Shown piece after piece: positions 33,801 through 41,161 of a stretch of DNA of 64,000 nucleotides. This stretch comes from DASZBX01 sp035943635 (lineage in GTDB: Bacteria; Actinomycetota; Actinomycetes; Streptomycetales; Catenulisporaceae): the NCBI GenBank assembly GCA_035943635.1, contig DASZBX010000148.1:372001-436000 (forward strand), in the 5' to 3' direction. Below the pieces are notes generated by a model that saw only the letters and a list, made by a program, of their open reading frames with translations, was not told the origin of the DNA and did no database searches. Within the stretch, counting starts at the first letter, position 1, and the number at the start of each line of letters is the position of its first letter. Position numbers and translations under genes: made by a program.

Positions 33801-33998
33801 GCGCCGCCGAGCTCGACCGGGCCCGCCGCGCCGCCGACCGATCCGCCGACCGATCCGCCGACGAGCGCGCCGCCGACCGACCAGCCGACCGACACCCCGA
33901 CATCGGCCTCGTCCTCGGCCGCTCCGACCGCGAGCGGTTCGGAGTCGGCCCCCACTCCGGCCCCGTCGCGGCGCACGCCGCCGAAGCACAAGAAATAG
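30885..33998 (+). CDS. giant membrane-anchored ECF sigma/anti-sigma-like fusion with extracytoplasmic BACON/Ig-like domain
   Basis: 1037 residues, paralogous to the preceding protein. Order: sigma2-like 26-90 (AAYDAYADGLHTYALWSLRD, PDLIQPWLYAILRREC); sigma4-like 140-168 (LTIRHGLDSRGLGLVLGLN) interrupted by a 35-residue Gly/Ser insertion before the closing helix (WRELERSLAAVAVARSL); H259-x3-C263-x2-C266 zinc motif (DHVDRCARC); the shared block ending RAARFTPEGFP; about 440 residues of Ala/Pro/Gly linker; a membrane helix near 755-778 (VAIGAVGAVAAASAVVLGL); then outside a BACON/Ig-like domain (about 865-955: FFVSVNQRDGDPDSVSILLR, AGQWTSQVDFTPGNQVLVL) and a (P/T/S)-rich tail with PTDPPTDPPT repeats. 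Inferred to couple an envelope or carbohydrate signal to transcription. Terminated by the 21-bp hairpin. Confidence 0.75.
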   Translation: MNADSANRSGAGRPAPGGVSADGWGRAAAYDAYADGLHTYALWSLRDHDAAVDALYCAFVIADRNVTQLRQPDLIQPWLYAILRRECAARASGDPSGPAPVSGRRPGPHPVAELGGSLDQLERSLRRAELHSLEWAEAEGLVPVHREILELTIRHGLDSRGLGLVLGLNQSGGRDPSAAPGARPGSGFGGSGGGPSGGRGFGVVADAWRELERSLAAVAVARSLREAETGPAHCAQLAELIFGWSGRLDAVLRGPLTDHVDRCARCQKYLHSVVGRPAAPSILPFVAAPRSLRELLLGELADPEAAARQGVDHREIAARAARFTPEGFPALADPQQARRTTHRRQGGRAAAPVRPAERGPEAETDVAGPSGGGSGAAPEAATTTKASAVWLEAFDASAAELGRAANRPGAADVVGREPDEAGRPGAGVTGGGKAVRSSSEASAEANVFGTDATAPVAARPVAAADGLPPSSGVAAAAAATSGEQPSRRPAQTVGAASQPLLLRKPVPPGPPLNVINPAPTSELTRPQGARPDAAERHRDDGGGEHGRLPDAGPAHPAGNGLYRAPGSWADRVLPDRIDEDDVDTVETQFPRRVFAQDDLPGGRFVDTPSGRFAALAPDPPPSPAGSDTPTAPAASPTGPTSLINSVNPTAPAAKPAADPHPTSVLPAVDPLAAAPAPRFNEPVQPRPADQGSYRSVDGGRRRGPDPSLRGAPDPAPRYGDPAIRRPVEPSDRPAGGPAGNPAVGTRRARHKSKPVRQAVLSAVAIGAVGAVAAASAVVLGLTSSEHTTQALDGSQADPLVTTGSGVGDGGLPVQVGPSAGDSASATAPGAGTAAGAPAPGLSGSVITQPSARSGSGSGSAGGAGAAVFFVSVNQRDGDPDSVSILLRNTGKTPLAWSAKPQTSWITLSQSSGTIPAGGSATVTALASAAAPAGQWTSQVDFTPGNQVLVLHGGIPTASPAPPTSPPDTPPTSAPPSSTGPAAPPTDPPTDPPTSAPPTDQPTDTPTSASSSAAPTASGSESAPTPAPSRRTPPKHKK

Positions 33999-34008
33999 CC
34001 GGTCGGCC

Positions 34009-34056
34009 AACGAGGCGGGCCGTGCGGCAGTCCTCTGCCGCACGGCCCGCCTCGTT
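34009..34056. terminator. very strong bidirectional terminator
   Basis: A perfect 21-bp stem (34009-34029 / 34036-34056) with a 6-nt loop, starting AACGAGG and ending CCTCGTT. It insulates the long sigma-fusion gene from the converging Cys-rich gene at 34102. Confidence 0.92.
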
Positions 34057-34101
34057 CACCGCCGAGCTATGTGACGCCGCATCACATCACTGCACGTCAG
34101 A

Positions 34102-34914
34102 TCACTTCTTGGCGCGGGCCGCCGACTTCTTCGCGGCCGGGCGCGGCAGCACCTCCAGCGGCAGGCTGGCCGGGTGCGGGGCCAGCATGACCTTGGCCGA
34201 CAGGTACTCGGCGCAGTGCTTCGCGAGCACCTCGTACGCCTCCTCGCCCATCAGCTCGACCAACTCCGGCTGGTACGACACGTAGACCGGCTCCGACGCG
34301 ATGTGCGCCTCCGTGTTCCCGGTGCACCACCAGTTCAGGTCGTGGCCGCCGCCGCCCCAGCCGCGCCGGTCGTACTCGCCGATCGTGACGACCAGGATCT
34401 CCGTCTCATCCGGAAGGGTGACATTGTCGTACGTGCGCCGGATCGGCAGCTGCCAGCACACATCCGGCTTGGTCTCCAACGGGTGCCGGCCCTCGCGCAG
34501 GGCCAGGCCGTGCAGCGCGCAGCCGGCGCCGCCGGCGAAACCGGGCCGGTTCAGGAAGATGCACGCGCCGTCGTGCACCCGGGTCTGCCGGTCCCCGTCC
34601 TCGTCCTTCTCGGTGATCGACAGCTTGCCCTTCTTGCCCCCGGTCGCCTCCGGGTGGAACTGCCAGGTCTCCGGGGTCAGCCGGGCCGCGGCGGCCTTGA
34701 CCCGCTTCTCGTCGTCCCCGTCCGAGTAGTGCGCGCCCAAGGTGCAGCAGCCGTCCGCCGCCCGCCCGGGCCGGATCCCCTGGCAGCCCGACCCCCACAC
34801 GCACTGCCAGCGCGAACACAGCCACGTCAGGTCGGCCCGGAACGACTGGGCCGGGTCCTGCGGGTCGGGGAATTCCAACCAGGTACGGGGAAAATCGAGA
34901 GCGACTTCAGGCAT
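34102..34914 (-). CDS. conserved cysteine-rich protein, possible metal-binding
   Basis: A 270-residue cytosolic protein beginning MPEVALDFPRTWLEF. It carries about nine cysteines, including CSRWQCVWGSGCQG and ADGCCTLGAHYSD near the N-terminus and CIFLNRP, GCALHGLALREG and DVCWQLPIRR in the middle. The spacing recalls DUF3109/YkgJ-type zinc or iron-sulphur proteins, but I could not assign it firmly. The C-terminus is Lys/Ala-rich (RPAAKKSAARAKK). ATG 34914 is fixed by TAGGCT 7 nt upstream (leaderless). It is divergent from the Ppx gene. Confidence 0.7.
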   Translation of the reverse strand: MPEVALDFPRTWLEFPDPQDPAQSFRADLTWLCSRWQCVWGSGCQGIRPGRAADGCCTLGAHYSDGDDEKRVKAAAARLTPETWQFHPEATGGKKGKLSITEKDEDGDRQTRVHDGACIFLNRPGFAGGAGCALHGLALREGRHPLETKPDVCWQLPIRRTYDNVTLPDETEILVVTIGEYDRRGWGGGGHDLNWWCTGNTEAHIASEPVYVSYQPELVELMGEEAYEVLAKHCAEYLSAKVMLAPHPASLPLEVLPRPAAKKSAARAKK

Positions 34915-34921
34915 GGCGCAC

Positions 34922-34927
34922 AGCCTA
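34922..34927 (-). promoter_or_regulatory. -10 element (TAGGCT) for leaderless Cys-rich protein gene
   Basis: On the minus strand TAGGCT is followed by GTGCGCC and then ATG at 34914. No Shine-Dalgarno. Confidence 0.5.
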
Positions 34928-35052
34928 CGAGGAAGCGGGGGCGGCCGGAGCCCGACGCGCGCGGCGCGGCCGGTGTTCGACGCCGGTGTTCGAGCCTGCA
35001 TCGATTGTGTGTCGACCGTGCTCAGGTGCGCGCGGGCGATCACGCGGTCGGA

Positions 35053-35058
35053 TAGCGT
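35053..35058 (+). promoter_or_regulatory. -10 element (TAGCGT) for leaderless ppx
   Basis: TAGCGT, 7 nt, then ATG 35066. This signal decides the start: the open frame continues far upstream, but family similarity begins exactly at this ATG. Confidence 0.55.
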
Positions 35059-35065
35059 CTTGTCC

Positions 35066-36004
35066 ATGCGCCTAGGGGTCTTGGACGTCGGATCGAACAC
35101 CGTGCACCTGATCGTGGTGGACGCACATCAGGGGGCGCGGCCGTTGCCCGCCTACTCACACAAGACGGAATTGCAGCTCATCGGCCTGATAGGGGCGGAC
35201 GGCAGGATCACCCCGGAGGGAGCGGAACGCCTGGAGCAGACCGTGGCCGAGGCCCTGCGGATCGGCGAGGACAAGGGAGTGCAGGAGTTCATCGCCTTCG
35301 CCACCTCCGCGGTCCGCGAGGCCGGGAACGGCGAGGAGGTGCTGGCCGGGGTGCGCGAACGCACCGGGGTCGAACTCCAGCTGCTGTCCGGCGAGGCCGA
35401 GGCCCGGCTGACCTTCCTGGCCGTGCGCCGCTGGTTCGGCTGGTCGGCCGGCCGGCTGCTGGTGCTGGACATCGGCGGCGGCTCGCTGGAGATGGCCACC
35501 GGCTTCGACGAGATGCCCGAGGTGGCCCGCTCGCTGCCGCTCGGCGCGGCCCGGCTGACCAAGGACTGGCTGCCCGGGGACGTGCCGGCCGAGGCCGACC
35601 TGCGGGCGCTGCGCCGGCACGTGCGGGCCGAGATCGGCCAGGCGGTCGGCGACCTGCTCCGGTTCGGCCGGCCGGACAAGGTGGTGGCCTCGTCCAAGAC
35701 CTTCCGCCAGCTGGCCCGGGTGGCCGGGGCCGCGTCCAGCTCGTTCGGGCTCTACACCCCGCGCCGGCTGGTGCACGCCGACCTGCTCGAGGCCCTGCCC
35801 CGGCTGAGCCGGATGACCACGGCCGAGCGGGCCACCCTGCCCGGGGTCTCGGCCGGCCGGGCCCCGCAGCTGGTGGCCGGGGCGATCGTCGCGGACGCCG
35901 CGATCGACCTGTTCGAGACCGAGGTGGTGGACATCTCGCCCTGGGCCCTGCGGGAGGGGATCATCCTGCGCCGGCTGGACGGCCTGCCGGAGGAATGGCT
36001 GTAG
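35066..36004 (+). CDS. Ppx/GppA phosphatase family protein (exopolyphosphatase-like)
   Basis: A 312-residue ASKHA-fold phosphatase. Phosphate-binding loops are visible: MRLGVLDVGSNTVHLIVVDA at the start, FATSAVREAGNGEEVL, LSGEAEARLTF and LLVLDIGGGSLEMATG. The C-terminus has VDISPWALREGIILRR. It hydrolyses polyphosphate and/or pppGpp; the short length (no C-terminal HD domain) matches actinobacterial Ppx1-type enzymes. The Ppx, TIM-barrel, proline dehydrogenase and proC order is the same as in streptomycetes. Confidence 0.9.
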   Translation: MRLGVLDVGSNTVHLIVVDAHQGARPLPAYSHKTELQLIGLIGADGRITPEGAERLEQTVAEALRIGEDKGVQEFIAFATSAVREAGNGEEVLAGVRERTGVELQLLSGEAEARLTFLAVRRWFGWSAGRLLVLDIGGGSLEMATGFDEMPEVARSLPLGAARLTKDWLPGDVPAEADLRALRRHVRAEIGQAVGDLLRFGRPDKVVASSKTFRQLARVAGAASSSFGLYTPRRLVHADLLEALPRLSRMTTAERATLPGVSAGRAPQLVAGAIVADAAIDLFETEVVDISPWALREGIILRRLDGLPEEWL

Positions 36005-36094
36005 CGTCCCACCGGGCTTCGGCCGGAGGGACCGTTTACCGCCCGCGTCCCCGGCCGGCCACCCGGCCCACTCCGGCCGGCTTCCGCCGCGAAG

Positions 36095-36100
36095 TAGGCT
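36095..36100 (+). promoter_or_regulatory. -10 element (TAGGCT) for leaderless TIM-barrel gene
   Basis: TAGGCT, then 7 nt (GGAGAGC), then GTG 36108. GGAGAG inside the spacer could alternatively act as a Shine-Dalgarno if transcription starts further upstream. Confidence 0.45.
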
Positions 36101-36107
36101 GGAGAGC

Positions 36108-37010
36108 GTGACATGGGCTGTGGGACGCAGTGGCGAGGCGAGCCGGCTGGCTCTGCCCAAGGTGGCGCTGTCCACCATCTCGGTCTACCCGGAGAACACC
36201 GCGAACGGCTTCGCCACGGCGCAGCGGCTGGGCTACGACGGGGTCGAGGTGATGGTCACCAACGACCCGGTCAGCCAGTCCGTGGACGCGCTGCGCCGGC
36301 TGCGCGACGGCCTGGGCCTGCCCATCCTGGCCATCCACGCGCCCTGCCTGTTCTGGCTCAACCTGCAGCGGGTCTGGGGCACCGACCCGTGGGCCAAGCT
36401 GGTCAAGGCGCGCGAGGTGGCCGAGGCGCTGGGCTCCCCGACCGTGGTGGTGCACCCGCCGTTCGTCTGGCAGAGCAAGTACGCGGCCGACTTCGTGGCC
36501 GGGATCAAGCGGATGCAGGACGAGACCGACATCCGGTTCGCGGTGGAGAACATGTACCAGTGGCGGGCCGCCATGCCGCTGGTCGGCGAGCGCCGCGGCG
36601 AGGCCTACTCGCCCGGCTGGGACCCGACCGAGCAGGAGTACCCGCACTTCACCCTGGACCTGTCGCACACCGCGACCTCGCGCACCGACACGATGGCCAT
36701 GCTCGGCCGGATGGGCTCCCGGCTGGCCCACCTGCACCTGGCCGACGGCAGCGGCTCCAACGCGGACGAGCACCTGGTCCCCGGCCGGGGCACCCAGCCG
36801 TGCGCGGAGATCCTGAACCTGTTGGGCCGCAACGGTTTCGACGGCAACGTCATCCTCGAGGTCAACACCCGCCGGGCGACCGACCAGGAGGCCCGGGACA
36901 CCGACCTGCACGAGGCGCTGCTGTTCGCCCGCCGGCACCTGCTCGGCGCGCACGGCCCCGGCGAGGTGGACCCCGCGGTCCGGCCGGAGATCACCGCGCC
37001 CGCTTCGTGA
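36108..37010 (+). CDS. sugar phosphate isomerase/epimerase-like TIM-barrel protein
   Basis: 300 residues of the AP-endonuclease-2/xylose isomerase-like TIM barrel. Strand and metal-ligand signatures are LALPKVALSTISVYPE, GYDGVEVMVTND, LPILAIHAPCL, TVVVHPPFVW, IRFAVENMY (Glu ligand), FTLDLSHTATS (Asp/His ligands), LAHLHLADGSGS and GNVILEVNT (Glu ligand). The metal site looks complete, so an enzyme is likely; the substrate is unknown. Its place between Ppx and proline genes is conserved in streptomycetes but does not identify the reaction. Confidence 0.85.
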   Translation: MTWAVGRSGEASRLALPKVALSTISVYPENTANGFATAQRLGYDGVEVMVTNDPVSQSVDALRRLRDGLGLPILAIHAPCLFWLNLQRVWGTDPWAKLVKAREVAEALGSPTVVVHPPFVWQSKYAADFVAGIKRMQDETDIRFAVENMYQWRAAMPLVGERRGEAYSPGWDPTEQEYPHFTLDLSHTATSRTDTMAMLGRMGSRLAHLHLADGSGSNADEHLVPGRGTQPCAEILNLLGRNGFDGNVILEVNTRRATDQEARDTDLHEALLFARRHLLGAHGPGEVDPAVRPEITAPAS

Positions 37011-37113
37011 GGGCTTCGTGAGACAGTGGACCGGAGCGGGGAAAGACCTCTCCGCCCCAGCCCAGCCGCCGGGCGACCAGGCCCGGTGCGCGTACGTCAA
37101 GTGAGGTGTCCCG

Positions 37114-38058
37114 GTGCTGCGCCAACTGCTGCTCACCGCTTCGCGGAGCGACACGACCCGTCGGATGGTGGAGACCGCGCCGGTCTCCCAGGGGGTGGTC
37201 CGCCGGTTCGTGGCCGGCACCGGGACCGGGGACGCGGTGGCCGCGGCCACCCGGCTGCTCGGCGACGGCCTGGCCGTCACGCTCGACCACCTCGGCGAGG
37301 ACTGCGTCGACCAGGAGCACGCGCGCCAGGTCAAGGACGCCTACGTGCTGCTGCTGGACCGGTTGGCCGAGGCCGGGCTGACCCGGGGCGTGAACGCGGC
37401 CGGCGCCGAGGTGTCGGTCAAGCTCTCCGCCGTCGGCCAGGCCCTGCCGCAGGACGGTCGGAAGATCGCGCTGGAATACGCCCGGGACATCTGCTCGGCC
37501 GCCCGGCGGGCCGGGACCACGGTCACCCTGGACATGGAGGACCACACCACCACCGACGACACCCTGGAGGCGCTGCGCGAGCTGCGGGCCGACTTCCCGT
37601 GGGTCGGCGCGGTGCTCCAGTCCTACCTGAAGCGGACCGAGGCCGACTGCCGCGACCTGGCCGGGCCCGGCTCGCGGATCCGGCTGTGCAAGGGCGCGTA
37701 CAACGAGCCGTCCGCCGTCGCGTTCCAGGACAAGGCCGAGGTGGACAAGTCCTACGTGCGCTGCGTGAAGACCCTGCTGCGCGGCCAGGGCTACCCGATG
37801 TTCGCCACCCACGACCCCCGGCTGATCGACATCGTCGGCGCCCTGGCGATCCGCGGCGGCAAGCCGAGCGGCAGCTACGAATTCCAGATGCTGTACGGGA
37901 TCCGGCCGGACGAACAGCGCCGGCTGGCCGGACTGGGCGAACTGGTCCGGGTGTACGTGCCCTACGGCAGCGAGTGGTATGGCTATCTCATGCGACGATT
38001 GGCCGAACGTCCGGCGAATCTGGCCTTCTTCGCAAGGTCCTTGATCAGTAAGGGGTAG
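37114..38058 (+). CDS. proline dehydrogenase (monofunctional, FAD)
   Basis: A 314-residue TIM-barrel flavoenzyme oxidising proline to pyrroline-5-carboxylate (PutB/ProDH type). Signatures: VSVKLSAVGQAL, VTLDMEDHTTTDDTL, VLQSYLKRTEADC, RIRLCKGAYNEPSAVAF, MFATHDPRLID and EFQMLYGIRPDEQRRL with the substrate-binding arginines in LMRRLAERP. GTG 37114 has GAGGTG about 7 nt upstream. It is immediately followed (6 nt) by proC, which runs the reverse reaction with NADPH, suggesting a proline/P5C cycle or coordinated control. Confidence 0.92.
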   Translation: MLRQLLLTASRSDTTRRMVETAPVSQGVVRRFVAGTGTGDAVAAATRLLGDGLAVTLDHLGEDCVDQEHARQVKDAYVLLLDRLAEAGLTRGVNAAGAEVSVKLSAVGQALPQDGRKIALEYARDICSAARRAGTTVTLDMEDHTTTDDTLEALRELRADFPWVGAVLQSYLKRTEADCRDLAGPGSRIRLCKGAYNEPSAVAFQDKAEVDKSYVRCVKTLLRGQGYPMFATHDPRLIDIVGALAIRGGKPSGSYEFQMLYGIRPDEQRRLAGLGELVRVYVPYGSEWYGYLMRRLAERPANLAFFARSLISKG

Positions 38059-38064
38059 CGGCTC

Positions 38065-38877
38065 ATGGCGGCGCAGCGGATCGCGGTGCTCGGCACCGGC
38101 AAAATCGGCGAGGTCCTGGTCTCCGGCGCGTTGCGGGCCGGCCGGCCGGCCGACCAGATCCTGGTCACCGCGCGCCGTCCGGAGCGCGCGGCCGAGCTGA
38201 CCGCGCGCTACGGCGTGGCCGCGGTCTCCAACGCCGAGGCGGCCAAGTCCGCCGACACCCTGATCCTGGCGGTCAAGCCGCAGGACATGGGCGCCCTGCT
38301 GGACGAACTGGCCCCGCACGTGCCGACCGACCGCCTGGTCATCTCGGGGGCGGCCGGCATCACCACCGCGTTCATCGCCGGCCGGCTCGGCATCCCCGGC
38401 CTGCCGGTGGTCCGGGTGATGACCAACACCCCGGCCCTGGTGGACGAGGCGATGTCCGCGATCTCCGGCGGCGAGCACGCCACCGACGAGCACCTGCGCC
38501 GGGCCGAGGAGATCTTCCAGCCGGTCGGCAAGACCATCCGGGTGCCCGAGTCCCAGCAGGACGCGGTGACCGCGCTCTCCGGCTCCGGCCCGGCCTACTT
38601 CTACTTCCTGGTAGAGGCGATGATCGACGCCGGCATCCTGCTCGGCATCCCCCGGACCACCGCGCACGAACTGATCGTGCAGTCCGCGATCGGCGCGGCC
38701 GTGATGCTGCGCGACTCCGGCGAACACCCGGTCAAGCTGCGCGAGGCGGTCACCTCCCCGGCCGGCACCACGATCGCCGCGATCCGGGAACTGGAGAACC
38801 ACGCCGTGCGCGCGGCCATGCTCGCCGCGCTCGAGGCCGCCCGCAACCGGTCCCGGGAACTGGCCGCGGAAGCCTGA
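38065..38877 (+). CDS. proC: pyrroline-5-carboxylate reductase
   Basis: A 270-residue enzyme for the last step of proline synthesis. The N-terminal NAD(P)H Rossmann motif is AVLGTGKIGEVLVSGAL (GxGxIG), followed by TLILAVKPQDMGALLDEL, VVRVMTNTPALVDEAMSAI, and the C-terminal P5CR dimerisation helix region VTALSGSGPAYFYFLVEAM with AVTSPAGTTIAAIRELE. AAGGGG lies upstream of ATG 38065. In S. coelicolor proC lies in this same neighbourhood upstream of the bldN region. Confidence 0.94.
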   Translation: MAAQRIAVLGTGKIGEVLVSGALRAGRPADQILVTARRPERAAELTARYGVAAVSNAEAAKSADTLILAVKPQDMGALLDELAPHVPTDRLVISGAAGITTAFIAGRLGIPGLPVVRVMTNTPALVDEAMSAISGGEHATDEHLRRAEEIFQPVGKTIRVPESQQDAVTALSGSGPAYFYFLVEAMIDAGILLGIPRTTAHELIVQSAIGAAVMLRDSGEHPVKLREAVTSPAGTTIAAIRELENHAVRAAMLAALEAARNRSRELAAEA

Positions 38878-38940
38878 GCCGCGGACGGGCGGCCTGGCCG
38901 GGGCCGGCGACAATCCCCGGCCCCGGCCCCGGATTCCGAT

Positions 38941-39633
38941 CACCCGCCCCGGCCTGGGCGCGAGCGCCGGCCGGATCCCGGCCGGAGCGAGGACCGCCCT
39001 GACCGTCGCCGGAGTGGGCGGCCTTCCGCCGGCCGGCACCTTCGCCGCGGTGGTCCTGAACCCGACCGCCACGAACACCTCCGGCTCCGGATTCGTCGAG
39101 GCCTACCCGGACGGCGCGAGCATGCCGGACGTGTCCGATCTGAACTACCTGCCGAACCAGACGATCGCCAACACGGTGATCGTCCAGGTCGGCCAGGGCG
39201 GGCCGGCCGGCCCGATCGACCTGCTCGCCGACGTCTCCGGGTACTTCACCAACGGAGCCGGCGGCGCGTACGTCCCGCTGCCGCCGGTCAGGATCCTGGA
39301 CACCCGCACCGGCGCGCCGATCGCGGCCGGCGCGACGGCCGACGTCGATGCGCGCCGTCATCGCCGCCTTCCGGTCGACTCCTCGCCGACGGGAAGCGCG
39401 TTCGAGGTCAACACGACGGTCACCGGGCCGACCGGGACCGGGTTCGTGACCGACCATCCGCATGGCAGCGCCCTGCCGAACGTCTCCACGGTCGACTACA
39501 CGCCCGGCCTCACGGCCGCCAACCTGGGCTTCGTCGGATCAGCCGACGTCGGTATCGCCGTCTACAACGGCGGCTCCCAGGCCGGAACCACCCAGGCGAT
39601 CGTCGATCTGTTCGGCTATTTCGGCTGCACCGC
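38941..39633 (+). pseudogene. degenerate fragment of a cell-surface repeat protein
   Basis: The region reads as two units of the extracellular repeat common in actinobacterial surface proteins (units like LTVAGVGGLPPAGTFAAVVL, SGFVEAYPDG, LNYLPNQTIANTVIVQVGQG, IDLLADVSGYF; then RILDTRTGAPIAAG, VNTTVTGPTGTGFVT, STVDYTPGLTAANL, AIVDLFGYFG). There is no signal peptide, no plausible start for the first unit, and the conserved VAGVGGLP segment of the second unit is scrambled around 39345-39400 (DARRHRRLPVDSSP). After 39633 the frame becomes Arg-rich nonsense. It looks like the truncated, frameshifted remains of a larger gene wedged between proC and the export operon. Confidence 0.65.
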
Positions 39634-39734
39634 ACGCCGATCGGCGGCGATCGGCGCGGGCGACCGCACCGGCCGGCGCCGGGGCCGGGACCACGCGTCC
39701 CGGCCCCGGCCACCCCGCCATTCACCCGTTCGCC

Positions 39735-39740
39735 TACGAT
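39735..39740 (+). promoter_or_regulatory. -10 element (TACGAT) for the MacAB-like operon
   Basis: TACGAT then 7 nt then GTG 39748. It overlaps an in-frame ATG at 39739, which would therefore not be transcribed; GTG 39748 is the better start. Confidence 0.5.
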
Positions 39741-39747
39741 GGCGATC

Positions 39748-41145
39748 GTGAGAGCTTCAGCTGAAGCACGTCAACACTTGATCGGGCGGATAGCGCTCGC
39801 CGTGGTGCCCCTGGTCGTCCTGAGCGGGTGCAGCGGCGGCGGCGCCGGCAACACGAGCGTGGCCGCGGTCGGCTACGGCACGGTGACCCAGATCGTCGAG
39901 GCCTCGGCCTCGGTCAGCGCCAAGGCCCAGGTGACGGTCAGCGCGCCGGCCGGCGGCAGCATCGCCGAACTCGACGTCGCCGACGGCCAGCAGGTCACCG
40001 CCGGGCAGGTGCTCGGCCGGATCGACTCGCCCAGCGCGCAACAGGAACTGGCCGCGAGCAAGCAGGCCGTGAAACAGGCCTCGGCCGGCACCTCCGGCTC
40101 GATCCCGGCCACCTCTAGTTCCTTCAACGCCTCGGCCGCCTCGGCCCGCAAGACCGCCGACAAGGCCTTCGCCGCCGCCGAGCAGGCCGCCCGGAAGATC
40201 ACCGACCCGCAGATCCAGCAGGCCGTGCTGGACCAGATAACCGCGGCTCAGAGCACGTACGACACCGCCTACACCGCGCTGTCGCAGACCATCACCCAGT
40301 TCCAGAACGGCCTGGCCTCGGCCGGCCAGGTGCTCAAGGCGCTCGGCAGCACCCAGGTGGCGCAGGCCCAGGCGGCCGAGCAGATAGCCCAGCAGACCGT
40401 CAACGCCCTGACCGTCACCGCACCGATCAGCGGCACCGTCACCCTCGGCACCGGCTCGGCCGGCAGTTCGGCCGGCAGCCTCAGCGGCGTCTCGGCCCTG
40501 CTCGCCCAGGCCAGCGGCTCCGGCTCGGCCGGCGGCGCCGGCTCGCAGCAGGCGCTCGGCGCGCTGACCGGCGGCGGCAGCGACACCGCCAGCACCACCC
40601 CGATCTCCGACGGGGTCCCGATCTCCGGCGGCGGCACCCTGTTCACCGTCACCGACGCCTCCGCCCTCTCGGTCACCGCGCAGGTCGACGAGACCGACAT
40701 CCTCCTGGTCAAACCCGGGGTGACCGCGACCATCGACCTGAACGCGGTACCCGGCGGCAAGTACCAGGGCACCGTGCAGTCGGTCGACCCGAACGGGACC
40801 ACCTCCAGCACCGGCGGCGTGACCTACACCGTGCACCTGAGCCTCGGCGACGGCACCATGCCCGGCGGCGCCGCGGCACCCGCGCCGCTGCCCGGGATGA
40901 GCGCCATCGCCAACCTCGACGTCCTGACCGCGGTGCACGTCCTGTCGATCCCCTCCGCGGCCCTGCTGACCAACGGCGACACGGTCTCGGTGTGGCTGGT
41001 GCACAACGGCGTCGCGCAGTCGCGCACGATCACGCTCGGCGCCCAGGGCGACACCACCGTGCAGGTCCTGAGCGGCCTGTCCGCCGGGGACCGGATCGTG
41101 ACCGCCGGGGCCGACAAGGTCACCGCGGGGGAGAAGGTCGGATGA
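39748..41145 (+). CDS. MacA/HlyD-type efflux adaptor lipoprotein
   Basis: 465 residues. A lipobox LSGC ends the signal sequence (VVPLVVLSGCSGGG). A split lipoyl/barrel-sandwich domain follows (VSAPAGGSIAELDVADGQQV... and NALTVTAPISGTVTL) flanking a coiled-coil hairpin (about 100-215: AASARKTADKAFAAAEQAAR, QAQAAEQIAQQTV) with a Gly/Ser insertion, then a beta-barrel (LSVTAQVDETDILLVKPG) and a C-terminal membrane-proximal domain (ILSGLSAGDRIVTAGADKV-like end). In Gram-positive bacteria such adaptors pair with a MacB-like ABC pump without TolC. It heads an operon: 16 nt to the ATPase gene, which overlaps the permease gene. Confidence 0.85.
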   Translation: MRASAEARQHLIGRIALAVVPLVVLSGCSGGGAGNTSVAAVGYGTVTQIVEASASVSAKAQVTVSAPAGGSIAELDVADGQQVTAGQVLGRIDSPSAQQELAASKQAVKQASAGTSGSIPATSSSFNASAASARKTADKAFAAAEQAARKITDPQIQQAVLDQITAAQSTYDTAYTALSQTITQFQNGLASAGQVLKALGSTQVAQAQAAEQIAQQTVNALTVTAPISGTVTLGTGSAGSSAGSLSGVSALLAQASGSGSAGGAGSQQALGALTGGGSDTASTTPISDGVPISGGGTLFTVTDASALSVTAQVDETDILLVKPGVTATIDLNAVPGGKYQGTVQSVDPNGTTSSTGGVTYTVHLSLGDGTMPGGAAAPAPLPGMSAIANLDVLTAVHVLSIPSAALLTNGDTVSVWLVHNGVAQSRTITLGAQGDTTVQVLSGLSAGDRIVTAGADKVTAGEKVG

Positions 41146-41161
41146 GCCGGGAGAGCGCCGC

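Noticed and set aside
30867..34043. A 1058-codon minus-strand frame opposite the long sigma-fusion gene
   Set aside because: It is an Arg-rich antisense shadow; the plus frame has a zinc motif, membrane helix, promoter and terminator.
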